64,000 nucleotides of DNA from Phallusia mammillata. Taxonomy: Eukaryota; Chordata; Ascidiacea; Phlebobranchia; Ascidiidae. The stretch spans positions 155,493-219,492 of the forward strand of contig QLIY01000144.1 in NCBI GenBank assembly GCA_003260075.1, written 5' to 3'. Positions within the stretch are counted from its first letter, which is position 1. The number at the start of each line of letters is the position of its first letter. Shown piece after piece: positions 36,969-48,481 of this stretch. Below the pieces are notes generated by a model, which made no database searches, was not told the origin of the DNA, and saw nothing but the letters and a program-made list of their open reading frames with translations. The position numbers were made by a program, and so were the translations under genes.

Positions 36969-39900
36969 TTACTCATCTTCTTCAAAATCAACCGTTGAGC
37001 TCTGCAAACAAACAGTAAAATCTATGGGTTGTATAACACATCAATTTACCCAGATTTTATCACCTAATATACTGATTTGAAGATTTTATACCAAATTGAA
37101 ACCCTACATTAATGGGAAAATCCTTCGAAAGGGCTAACTCATCTACAATCCTCAAATTGGCACAGAGTAGTTTTGAATACCAACTTAAACAATCTTTCAC
37201 CAAAGATTCGTTTACAGATGAATGTAATCTTGTTTATGGTTCCTAGTCTTAAAATAGATACAGGCTTCTAGTGTACAAGCCTCACTCATTTTGACTGCAC
37301 AGTTACAAATACTTACAGGTAGGTTATAATTTTGAAGTGCATCATATATTGCCTGCTTTCCAACATCAGTGATTTCACAGCGGCCTAGAATGAGCTTCTT
37401 AATCTTGTCCACACAATCTGTTAAGTGTTTTGCACCCTCATCCTCTATGGTGTTATCACTCAGTTCAAGCTCTTTCATCTGTTAAAACACGAGCAAAATA
37501 TATTTTTTAAAAGCAATTTGAATAATACTTTACACCTTTTTACATGTAAATGAACAAGTCATAGGTTTGCATTACACAAAAACTAATTTTTAAAACTGGG
37601 TAAAAGAAAAGTATGGTGTCAGATATATACTACACTAAAAATAGTTTCACCGATTAATAGTGATGGGACGAGCACCCGGTACTCGGTATTGATGGTATCA
37701 AACGATTTCAGTGGTATCGATACTGGGTATCGAAAGATTTTGTCTCAGTTTTCGATACCAACGTGCGAGTACCGAAGGACGATTTGCACCCTAAGAATAG
37801 GGGCAGCTTTATGCCAATATTTGCTTCAGACAGCACAAAATTGGAAAAAAGTTCCGCCAGTTTACGTATATCTTTTTCGCTATCACATGGTAGCAGGTTT
37901 TTTTTAAGGTTTGGTTTGGGTGACCGCTAAGTAGTTTTAAGAGACCGCAAGTGTTTCATTTAAATACCAAAAACTGTAGTTGTAGTTGCAAGTCCAAATT
38001 TTGGGAAACCGCTGGAGAAATTNTTGCAAGTCCAAATTTTGGGAAACCGCTAAACGGTCCCCCAAAACACCTTAAAAAAACACTATATCGTCCCATCACT
38101 ACCGAATAAGCCCTATTGGAGGTGTTCAGTTACAACATAAACTGCTTTTAAACAACAGCCAGAAACAGACATAAGATTTATTGTATCCAAGTATTGTCAA
38201 ACACAGCTTAGATGGTAGCACTCATCCCCAAACTATTTGTAAAAGTAACCAAGCAATTTTTGCTTGCGTCAGATGTTACATTGTTTTTGTTCCTGTTATG
38301 TTTGTGGGCAAAACCTCTTTATCATAAGAAATAGTGTAAATGGGCTGTAGGAAAATGTTAAGCAGTGTGGTGTATGCATTAATTACCATAATTCAAGAAT
38401 ACGTACAGAAGTGACAAGCTTTTTCAATCCATCAGCAACTTTTTGAACTCCTATTGAGGTAATGCTGCAGCTCCCTAGCATCAACTTTTCCATTTTATCA
38501 AAGTTGCATGTTAGATGACCAATGCCTTCATCACCCACTTCATTGTTACTTAAATCAAGCTCTTTCATCTGAAAAATCAAAATTTATTATCTACGAAGTT
38601 TTACCAAACTCTAAGAAACCCTCAGACACTTGAATGTTGTTACATTTCTGTTTTCAAATGAACAAACTTGAACATCTTGAACTTGAACAGTCAAAATATT
38701 TGACAAGTTTGCAAAAAAACACATGAATATAGTGCAACAAGGAAAAAGGAGCAAGAAAAAATAAGTGCAACAACATGGCCAAACCACAAGACAAATGGAC
38801 AATATGTAAGCTATTGTATATGAACAAAAGTGTTAAATGATTGTTCCATTGACATCGGCTTTTATCATGTAAAATAGTGGTTCTTAAACTTCATTATTGT
38901 TACCCATGGGAAAACAACCAGATGAGTTGAATTTCATTGACCCCTGATACAAAAAAATAATTATCAATTATGCCTTCTCCTGAAACTAATAATTAATGAT
39001 GTGATTACCGTTCAAAAATTTTAAATGACCCGTTTGGGAATAATTATGCACATGTAAATAATTATTCCCAAACGGATCATTTAATATTGTAAAAAAAAAC
39101 AGTGTTAGGTTTGCATTACACAAAACAGGGTTTATAGAAGAAAGGTGTTTTCTTACTACACTAAAAATAGTTTTACTGAAAAAGCCTTTTTTTAACAACA
39201 ACAGCCAGAAACATACATAGTATTTATTGTATCCAAGCGATAAGAGTGGGCTTTGAAGTTAGGTAGTCCTGGTATATGCAATAATCAACATAACTCAAGA
39301 ATACTTACAGGAATAACAAGTTTTTTGAGTCCATCAGCAATTTTTTCAACTCCTATTGAGGTAATGTTGCAGCTCGCCAGCACCAACTTCTCCATTTTAT
39401 CAAAGTTGCATGTTAGATGACTGATGCCTTCATCTTCCACTTCATTGTTACTTAAATCAAGCTCTTCCATCTAAAACAAAATTGATACCACACTGTAAAA
39501 AACTGTTCACACTTGTTGTTACATTTTTGTTTCTAACTGATTAATGAACTTGAACATGCAGATCAACAAGTCAAACTACTTAACAGACAGTAAAACAATA
39601 TTTAAGCTGGTGCACATGACAGCCTTTGCATAAGTGTAGTTGAATGGTGGTTCATGTAAAAAATCATGTAAAATAGTAGTCCTAAAACTTTTGATTATTC
39701 ATTGAACCCCATATCAAAAAAATGAAATTACCAACTATGATGTCATAAAAAATGAAGACGTAATTACCTTTTTAAAAGTATCAAACAACCCTTGGGGGAA
39801 AATACCCACAGGTAACGAACTACTAATCCAAATAGAAAAAAATCATGTTACCACTATCATGCTGTACTGCAGATTTTTGCAACTGCCCATTTGCAGTGAT

Positions 39901-42900
39901 TATTTTGTTGGGAAGTTTTTTAAAAAGTATTAAAAATAGAAGTTTTTTGAAAAGTAAAAAAAATCAGGACCATCATAACACAGAACAATGTTTATGAGAA
40001 TTAAACAAAAATGCTTACAGGATCAGAAAGTCTTGTAAGGCCCTCATTTATCAAACGAAAACCTGTTGAAGTAATGTCACATGATGGAAGACTTAGTATT
40101 TTTATCCTGTCCAGGCAAGCACTAAGATGACCAACACCATCATCTCCTATTTGGTTTTCACCTAGGCCGAGAAGCTTCATCTGCAAATCATTATTATTAT
40201 GAGAAAACCTGGGCTTAATGCTTTTAAGTTTAAAAATTAAGACAAATGCATTATTTGGTTTCTGTCATAAAGTTAAAAATAGAGTTCCTTATTTAACAAA
40301 GACTAAAAAAATAAATTTTACTCTAAACATAAAGATGTTTATTCCTTGAGGTATACCAAACAGTACCTTTAGTACGATTAAGCTAAATTACTTTCAGCAA
40401 AAAAATACATACTGGATTTTTGAGTGCTTTGAGTCCTTTACATATTGTACAAACTCCAACAGATGTGATATTGCAATCAAACAGCACCAACACTTCAAGC
40501 TTGTCAAAGCAAATGACAAGATACTCCACACCCTTGTCCCCTATTACATGACCACTAAGGCTAAGCTTTTTTAACTGAAATGCAGAAAACACAAATTTAT
40601 TATTGACTGACCTTATAAATTCAATTCAATTCAATGGTTTATTTTTACCTAGAAACGCAAACCTGTCACATAGTAATATTTTTGCAAGAACAACATTTTT
40701 AACCATGCATGCATAACCAAAAAATATGGCAGAGATTCATAACACTATGTTGACTTGCAAAAACTTAAGCCATACTCTATTCGCACTTATATCATATCAA
40801 AAGAAAGTATACATTGTATGCAATAATTTTAAGTTTAAAAATTTATGGTTTGTGCATTGCATTTTGGTTGAAAAAATAACTAAATATTAAAGGATTTCAA
40901 AACCCATCTAAAGTTATCAAACAAAAGTTTGCATGAGTAAAGGTATAGACAAAATTCGCCTAAACAAAACCTACAGGAATGGCACGCTTTTGAATTCCTT
41001 CAGCCAAAATCTGAACTTCTTCACTGGAACTGATTGAATCACTTAGTTCCAATGTTTCCATTTTGTCTAAGTCACTCGATAGAAACATGACACCCCTTTC
41101 TCCTATCTTGTTTTGACGCAAGTCAAGTGTCTTCATCTAAAATTAAAACTTACTTTTTTTTATCAAATCTTACAGATTTTTACAAATTTTGCATCATTGA
41201 AAGTTGTTGGTAAATTTCTGTCCTTTATACAATTGATCTCAGATGGGTGTACAAGGGTTGGATCTAAATATGCACATGTGTTTATATATAACAACACTCT
41301 AATAGTATGTTTAACATATGCCACATATTGTAATTAGTGTTTATAGTTTTTGGTAGTAATTTTACGAACACCTACTGGAACAGCAAGCTTTTTTAGTCCT
41401 CTGCTTATCACTTGAACGCCATTGGAAGTAATATCACATTCTGCCAGGCCCAATTTCTCCATTTTTTCCATGCAAGTTGTTAGATACTCTAAACCATCAT
41501 CCTCCATCTGATTTCCACCCAAAACAAGATCTTTTATCTGTAATGCAAAAAGTATCTGAGAAAAACCAAGCGTGTTTTGTGCAAACATAATGTTGACATG
41601 ACAAGTTTTTCATATTTTGGTGTATAATTGTAAATTTATACTTGGAACCACGTACATAAAGATTTGTTTGCAATGTTGTACAGATGGTGTAACAAAATCC
41701 TGTTCCTTCAGTTTTGGTAAAACCAGAAAAGATGTAAAACAAGATTTTGTTCAAACAACAAATCAACTACAGCATTGCAGAAATTTGGCATTTACTGAGT
41801 TGCCTGCTCACTCAGTGCAGCAACCATTGTTTTACCTGTAGGAAGTGATCACAGCAAGGTATACTTTGTTGTAGTGTTGCAGGAGTTTAAAAAGTACCCC
41901 CTTTCTGGTTAAACTAACTCATTACTACATGGCACTGCTCAGGTGTTTTATTTAGCTGCATTATGCCTTTTCATTGAAAACTTATCATGGAGTATTGTCT
42001 CATCAGTATAAAGTGGCTCGTGGTGTGTAGCTTGTGCTCGTTTACTCTTTATATTTTGGTTTCATTTTAGTCAAATAAGTTTGATTGAAAATGAAATCAT
42101 GAAAAGGTTTATTGTGATCAGATTACCAAGACATTGTTGCTGAAAAAGTCAAACTCACTTTTTAGCGAGCACAGGAACGTGACACTTACCTCATGTTTCA
42201 TTTTAAGTATTCCCTCACAAATCCACTTCATAGCATCAGATTTTAGATTGCAGTGCTGTAGATCCAACCTTTCAACAGTTTGATCCAACTTTGGAAGTAT
42301 CTGAGACAAGGCATGAGCTGCACTTAATGAAATTGGAATAGCAGCAAAATTAATTTTGGCAGGGACATGCTTTGCACATAAATCCACCACTTCTTCACTA
42401 CATTCTTGTAAATCAACCACCAGTTCAAGCAAATCTAAAAATATACATTGGTAGTTAGAAATCATGGCCAGAAAGTTAGAATAGTATTTGTTAAGTGCTG
42501 AGACTTGATATGTTGAATTCTTTCTTTTTAGGGACAGACAAGGTCAAGCCCATATAATAACATGTAAATATTTCTACTCCAAACGGTCAAGTTTAAAATA
42601 TTAGACACATCTAATCTAGTCTAAAAGTTCACCAACCATTAGTATAATTGCTCAGTACATAAACAAACAGAGTCATCGAAGTTTTTACTCACTCCTACTT
42701 GCTTTTTTAATGCAAGTTTACAGATTACGTAGATGTTGGGAAATTCATACCTGCTCCCTGCGAGTTTTCCAGCTTCTTTGTCAGCAAATGAAGAAGAGTT
42801 GAAGATCTCTCTGCCAAGACAACAAAACATGATTACTTATGCAGCAAAACGTGCCTAGTTTGAAATTAACTTCCGCACATAACATTTTGTTACATCTTTA

Positions 42901-45438
42901 GTACATTTAAGTGACTAATAAATAGGTGGCTTAATTTTGCAATGGAATTTTTTTAACTGACCAAAATATACAGTGTTAAATTATCAGGTTGGAACAGCTT
43001 TAAGGCAAAAAAAGTTGTACCATCAGATAAAATGTAAGAAACCATTCATAAACATGTCAAGTCACCTGTTTCATTTTTGGCCTTTAGTAAAAATCCACAC
43101 AGAAATCGACGAACCATCGACCAATGGCCTCCTTCAGCTACCTGTTCTAGGACTTTGGGATATTCTTCATCTGGCATGTAATCACTAATGTACTTGGCTG
43201 CCAACATCTCTTGTAACATTTGATGTGAGAAGTAAAAGAGCTGGTCACCGTCAAACAGGCGTTGTGTTGGAAACCCAATGTTACGAACAAAGGATATGAC
43301 TACATCTTGGACAACAGTGGCATCAAGATTTTCATCTGTAAGATTTTTTATGGTAAAAACAACCGTTTCCCGCAGCATGCCTTCATATGCCATTTTACCA
43401 AGTGGTTTCCACAGTTGTTTAATATCTGTGCCACGAGCATTTTCAGAGTATCTGAGGTGCTCTAAAACAACTTGGAAAACCTCAGTAATGGTGTTTACTT
43501 GGTTTAATCCCTGGTGTATAATGGCAAAAATGATGAATTGTAGCAGCAAAGGGTTGTGGCCAAGACTAAACAACTGTGGTCCCTTGGTGGTTAAAATTTC
43601 CCACAATTCATCTGCATTTTCTCCTGCAAATGCTTTAAACAGCTTTATCATGTCATCAGTTGAAAGATCATCAACATGAACTGTGACATCTGGGCGAAGA
43701 TCTGAGGGAATTTTAAGTATCGTGTGGGGACGAGACGTAAATATCAACAAAGACTCTTTAAAAAACTTTTTGTTGCAAAGATTAGCTACTAGTTGCTTAA
43801 TTTGTAAAGGTGTATCATAGGATACATTGAGTGGTTTTGTGTTTTCAAGTGACCAGGTGGCCTGGTCATAGCCGTCAAAGACAAAGACACACTTATCTGG
43901 ATTTTGACATATCCATTGAAAAGAGTGTTCTTTTGTTTCTTCATCCAATTCGGGACAAAGATAGTCAATAAAAAGCTGTTTGTAAGAGAGGCGGTCATCA
44001 TAACTGAGATCCATGAACCTAAGAAGAAACTTAGCAGATTGATTTGGTTGACTTAACTTTGCCAATCTTTTGGAAAGCGTAGTTTTTCCTGAACCAGGTG
44101 GACCAATTAATGCAATAAACTTTTTTGTTGAGGCTAGGTTTAGAATTTCGTCAAAGTAAACCGGCTGCTCATATGATAGATCAACAACTTCTTGCTGTGT
44201 GGAAGATACAAATTTATCTTCCATTAGAAGCTCTTCCTCCCCATAAGCCTTGTAGTCGTGCATTCCTGGATACACCACAGGGAGATTACTTTGTTTTACT
44301 GCCTTATCATATGGCACAACACTCTCTGGGATTCCATTCAGGTGCTCATGTTGGTGCTTCTCAATGGCAGCAACTAAACAAAATGATGTGTAAAATATTT
44401 AAAAAAAGCAGAAACCAATAAAGAATTGTGTGATCAGAATAAGGCAAACCTAACTGTACTTTATGCCAACAACCTTATCATTTTTCGCTTTGGACCAGTT
44501 TAGGTCTGGCTTTTTTCCCACCGACCTTCAATAAAACAGCAACTGCTTTTAGTAGAATGATAGTGGGAGCAAATTAAATACAACTTATTAGTTATCATGG
44601 TGTTGACGTAGTGAAAGACACAGTGGTAATTTGCTGCAATAAGGTACTTCCACCCCAGCACAGTTTTTATGTTTAGCCTACATTATTTTTTGAATATAGC
44701 AACACCAGGCCATGGATCAGTATTTGCCCACCCTGCTCCATGCAAGTAACAGAGATTATGCATCTCAACAAAAGAATATAAACTACCAAAATCTTTACCT
44801 TTGCTATTTTCATCAGGACATTGTTTTGCAGGTGGTGTGTTATCTTTGAAAAAATGGTTTTTGGGTAAAAATTCCTTTTAATGGTTATAGTTGCCATAAT
44901 ACAGATGTACTTACAATAGTTGTTTTGATTTACAACTCCTTGAACTCCAACTATTGATGCACCTTGTATGTTCGCTTCTCTCAAATCAAAATTCTGCACA
45001 TTTCTTATACTTGACCCTAATAAACACAAATAATTTACCTCCCAACACCTCAGACATAAACTGTATAATAACCCATGTAAGTTTAACTGTTCTAGACTGG
45101 CATAAGAAATTTTAGTGCCAAAAAGCTAAGTTTTCTTTTACCTAAACTATTGTAACAATGATAGAAAGGAAATATCAACATCTGAATAGTTTCCATGTTT
45201 TTTTGAAATAACAAATCCAAACAAAGCATAAGAAAAATAAGACACACAAGAAATATGTTGTTGTAAGAAACAGAAAACCAGCATTTTTAGTCAGTTTTAT
45301 TTATTGGTTATTCTATAATTTAAGCTATTTAACTTTGAAATAATAACCTGTAATAGCTTGTGCACTTGTATGTGAAGTTTCTTGATTAGAATCAGCATCA
45401 CTTCTAATGCACAAACGTTTGCCATAAGCTTTGTCCAT
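36969..45438 (-). CDS. NLR-family protein (NACHT plus seven LRR exons), about 1005 residues
   Basis: Fourteen minus-strand exons join without a phase break: 45348-45438 (ATG), 44915-45016, 44799-44843, 43066-44373 (NACHT), 42751-42810, 42190-42434, seven LRR exons of exactly 162 nt each (41376-41537, 40975-41136, 40413-40574, 40019-40180, 39309-39470, 38407-38568, 37317-37478), and a 33-nt last exon 36969-37001 (SSTVDFEEDE-stop). The NACHT exon shows Walker A GPPGSGKTTL, Walker B VFVFDGYDQ, the sensor LLIFTSRP and the winged-helix region FSHQMLQEMLAAKYI. LRRs are of the ribonuclease-inhibitor type (LDLSNNEVGDEG, ITSIGV). Family role: cytosolic sensing by ATP-driven oligomerisation. The roughly 75 residues before the NACHT linker contain no visible CARD, DEATH, PYD or TIR fold but do contain NIQGASIVGVQGVVNQNNY. 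The first exon was chosen because it has an ATG and phase continuity; an extra upstream exon is possible, since an AG precedes it. Confidence 0.88.
37658..38101. mobile_element. hAT-like MITE in an NLR intron, with an unresolved base
   Basis: Termini TAGTGATGGGACGA and TCGTCCCATCACTA are perfect inverted repeats. Flanks ccgattaa (37650-37657) and ccgaataa (38102-38109) are 7/8 identical, as expected for an aged hAT duplication. An N at 38023 lies between two copies of the phrase TTGCAAGTCCAAATTTTGGG, so the reference is uncertain there. Confidence 0.82.
39021..39084. repeat. Near-perfect 26-bp inverted repeat (hairpin) in an NLR intron
   Basis: Arms 39021-39046 and 39059-39084 pair at 25 of 26 positions (core CCGTTTGGGAATAATTA), with a 12-nt loop. 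It lies in a sequence also found, without the second arm, in the next LRR intron (about 39660-39830), so it arose or was lost after the exon and intron duplicated. Confidence 0.8.
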
Positions 45439-46441
45439 TTTATAATAATTACCGACCTGATCAAAATATAGATTGGTTATATTTGACGCTTGTAGAAACA
45501 ACACAATTTGTTTGTACTTATGTTTAGTGTAAAAGTGTTTGTTAAAAATCAACTAATACTTATGTGCATTTCTGATTTCTTCCATGCAAATAAATGTAAT
45601 GACTGAAGTCAATTCAGCTCATTGTAGTTATGCCTCATGTGACAAAGCAAAATACTTCCACCATTACAATTTCAAACTTCAATACTTACACTTACACCCT
45701 TATATTACAATGAGTGTTATGCCAACTGAATGAGCCATGAAAACTTAAAAAAATATACTAATCCACTAAAAAACGTTATTTTTTCAGGAAATTAAAAACA
45801 CACGAACGAACGCCAAATAGTCCAACTCAAGTTTCAGGAACTACCAAAGGTCACGGTTCCGGTTGGATAAAACTGCGGTATGCAACGAATATATTTCGCA
45901 ACTAAACCTGCTCAGTAAACTGTATTTTGATAGCCTCGTCTGATTTTAGGCAATCAAAAAACTAATTAAGATTTTAAACACGAATTCGAATTGGTATTAC
46001 TTTATAAATTACAGATTCCAAAATAAGGTTTTCATTTCGGGGAACCCCCAATATGAAAAGTAAACAATATGTTTTATTTTTTTACGAAAGAACAACATCG
46101 CTATATGATAATTTTCTGCCAATAACATTAATTACGACCAATGTCTGAATTAAATGGAATAAAACCAATGTCTGAATTAAATGGCCATATCTAGGTGTAG
46201 TCATAAATGCTTCCTTGTAAATTGCAGCCAAAGTGACAAAATGCTTTTTTTGTGAAACTCGTATGCATCGACTTGAGTTTACGTTTTTGTGAAAGTTTCG
46301 TTGCTTGGTGGTGCTGTTGCAACCAAGAATTATTTATTCCCAAACACATTATGGTTTGTCTTAGGAATTGCCCCTAGCAGAATTCTCTGATCTGCTTATT
46401 GGACTGATTCTTGCTAACTTTCAATTTATGCTGCACAAAAA
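45439..46441. other. Divergent intergenic region between the NLR and reductase gene F
   Basis: The two genes point away from each other, so this 1-kb stretch should hold both promoters. AT-rich; no coding exon or repeat element I can bound. No G runs. Confidence 0.5.
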
Positions 46442-48481
46442 ATGAACGTAAGGTTCGACGGAAAACGTGCGCTAGTCACTGGGGCTGGAAAAGGTAAATG
46501 TTTTTGACAATTTTTAGGGTGCTTCTTTTGTTCTTTAATGGTTATGTAAAGACTTGTTGTACAAGTTCATTTAAAACTGACAAAGCGTTTTCTGCACAAA
46601 AGTTGCTTTATTATTTGTGAAAAGGTTGATTTTAATTTATACAGGTATTGGGAGAGAATTAGTAAAAAAGTTGGTGGAATGTGGAGCTGAAACAATTGCT
46701 TTGAGTCAAACACAAGCTAATTTAGATTCACTTAAGCTAGAGGCAAGGGCAAAGTTTGTACACCATGACTTACATTTAATAATCATTGTCTTTTTTAATT
46801 ATAAATGCAACTCGCCATATTTTTGGAATTAATATAGTGTACCAAGCCAGGTAAACAAAAGCTTACACCAAATAGATACCAAACAAACATTGCTAGTCAA
46901 AAAATCTGTCTTTAAATTTTAGTGTCCATCTATAATTCCTATCCAGTGTGATTTGTCAGATACTGATTCAATCCCAAATGCTTTGAAGGACTGTGAGCCA
47001 ATTGATTTGCTTGTTAACAATGCAGCCTATGTAAAGGGTGATGCTTTTTTGGATGCCAAGCTGGCTGATTTTGACAAGTAAAGATATTAAGTACAATTTA
47101 CAATTAATATTACAATACATAATGAATACGATAAAAAACAGAACAGAAATATGCCAGTAAATTTTTGTTTAAGTCTTTATATCACATCATTGTATATTTG
47201 AATCATATCACCAAAAAAAACGTAAAAAATACTTCTACATTGTCAGTAATTGTAAATATATAAGTAGCTGCAAATCCACAAGGCTGTCTTCAGTGCATAA
47301 GTTGCTAAATACCTTACTTAATTTATATCAAATGGGTAGGTTGCATATTCTACACATTTTCATCTGTTTTCTCTTTTAGGATGATGGCCATCAATGTAAA
47401 GGCTCCCATCGTTATTTCACAGGTTTTGCAGTTCTCTGTTCTTTGCATTTCACCTTTTTGGCAAATTAATTTCTTTTAAATAAAACACAGATTATTGCTG
47501 AAGGAATGATTAAAAGAAAAACAGGTGGCAGCATCATTAATTTTTCAAGTAAAGCATCATTGAGAGGAATGCAAAACTATTTGCTTTACTCCGCCAGTAA
47601 AGCTGCATTAGATTCTGTGACAAGGACCATGTCTTTGGAGTTGGGACCCCATAATGTAAGAAAGCTGAGTAAACCTTTGGAACACTATATACGGATCTGT
47701 TCATAAGTGTGGCCTTCATATCACTGATGATGGCATGAGCATTTGCCGAAACGTTTGAACAATAAAGCATGTCGCTTTTTACGTCTATTTGGGCCGTTAT
47801 TTTTACCATTAAACTTATGAGTATACCTTTTTTACTATTTCTTTGCTAACAGTTTAATGATATCAATGTGGGTTTCTTTTAGACTATTTGACATGAATAT
47901 TAATAGCAATGTAGAGTAAAATTGGTTGAAAAACGTTTCCTTGAAAATGACAAAGGCTTTGAAACTTTTGCATGCAGTAATCTTTTTTTGACAACTTTGT
48001 AAACATAATGCAAGGAGTAATATTGTTTTTTGTTTGTTAGATAAGAGTGAATGCAGTAAACCCCACCACAACCAAAACTGACAGAGCCAAGGTTGTATGG
48101 GGAAATCCACAACTTGCTCAAAAAGTAAAATCTGTAATACCACTTGGTCGAATAGCAGGTTGGTGCTACAGTACATCTTTGTCATATCTATGTGTAGCTT
48201 TAGAGTTGAGTTCACCAGTGAAATATAGCATGGGATTTGTGATTTAAAAGCTTGGAAGTGAAGTATATATTTGTGTCAAAAATAAACATATTTATGAAAC
48301 ATATAAATCTTTACCATAAAAACATACTTTTAATAAAAATATTTACTTTTATTATGTTTATGTTGCAGAGATTAGCGAAGTTGTTTCTGTGATTTTGTTT
48401 CTGCTTAGTGATTTTTCAAGTATGGTTTTGGGATCATACATTCCAATTGATGGTGGTTGTGTCGCAAATTTGATGACATAA
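46442..48481 (+). CDS. DCXR-like SDR (gene F), 247 residues, with Gln in place of the NADPH-binding Arg39
   Basis: Short-chain dehydrogenase/reductase resembling dicarbonyl/L-xylulose reductase (NADPH-dependent reduction of L-xylulose and alpha-dicarbonyls; tetrameric in known members). Exons: 46442-46493, 46645-46742, 46923-47077, 47380-47422, 47491-47655, 48041-48158, 48369-48481. Seen: MNVRFDGKRALVTGAGKGIG (cofactor loop), NNA, and catalytic N107, S136, Y149, K153, which fall at the same residue numbers as in human DCXR. At residue 39, where paralogues and the human enzyme have SRTQ, this copy has SQTQ. Exon 2 ends with a GC donor (AG|GCAAGG). The last exon reads MVLGSYIPIDGG where the others have MVSGSCIPIDGG. 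First of four tandem copies; intron 5 carries an interspersed repeat. Confidence 0.92.
47691..47810. repeat. Interspersed repeat, copy 3, in intron 5 of gene F
   Basis: Shares ACGGATCTGTTCATAAGT, GGCATGAGCATTTGC and ACGTCTATTTGG with 13131-13262 and 21376-21503. Its position is unrelated to the P450 duplication, which shows the unit is mobile or dispersed. Confidence 0.55.

Noticed and set aside
40626-40645. Short ATTCA repeat in an NLR intron
   Set aside because: Only about four units; could be the tail of a retroelement, but no body could be bounded.
43278-43679. 133-codon plus-strand frame inside the NACHT exon
   Set aside because: It is antisense to a strongly supported coding exon and has no domain signature.
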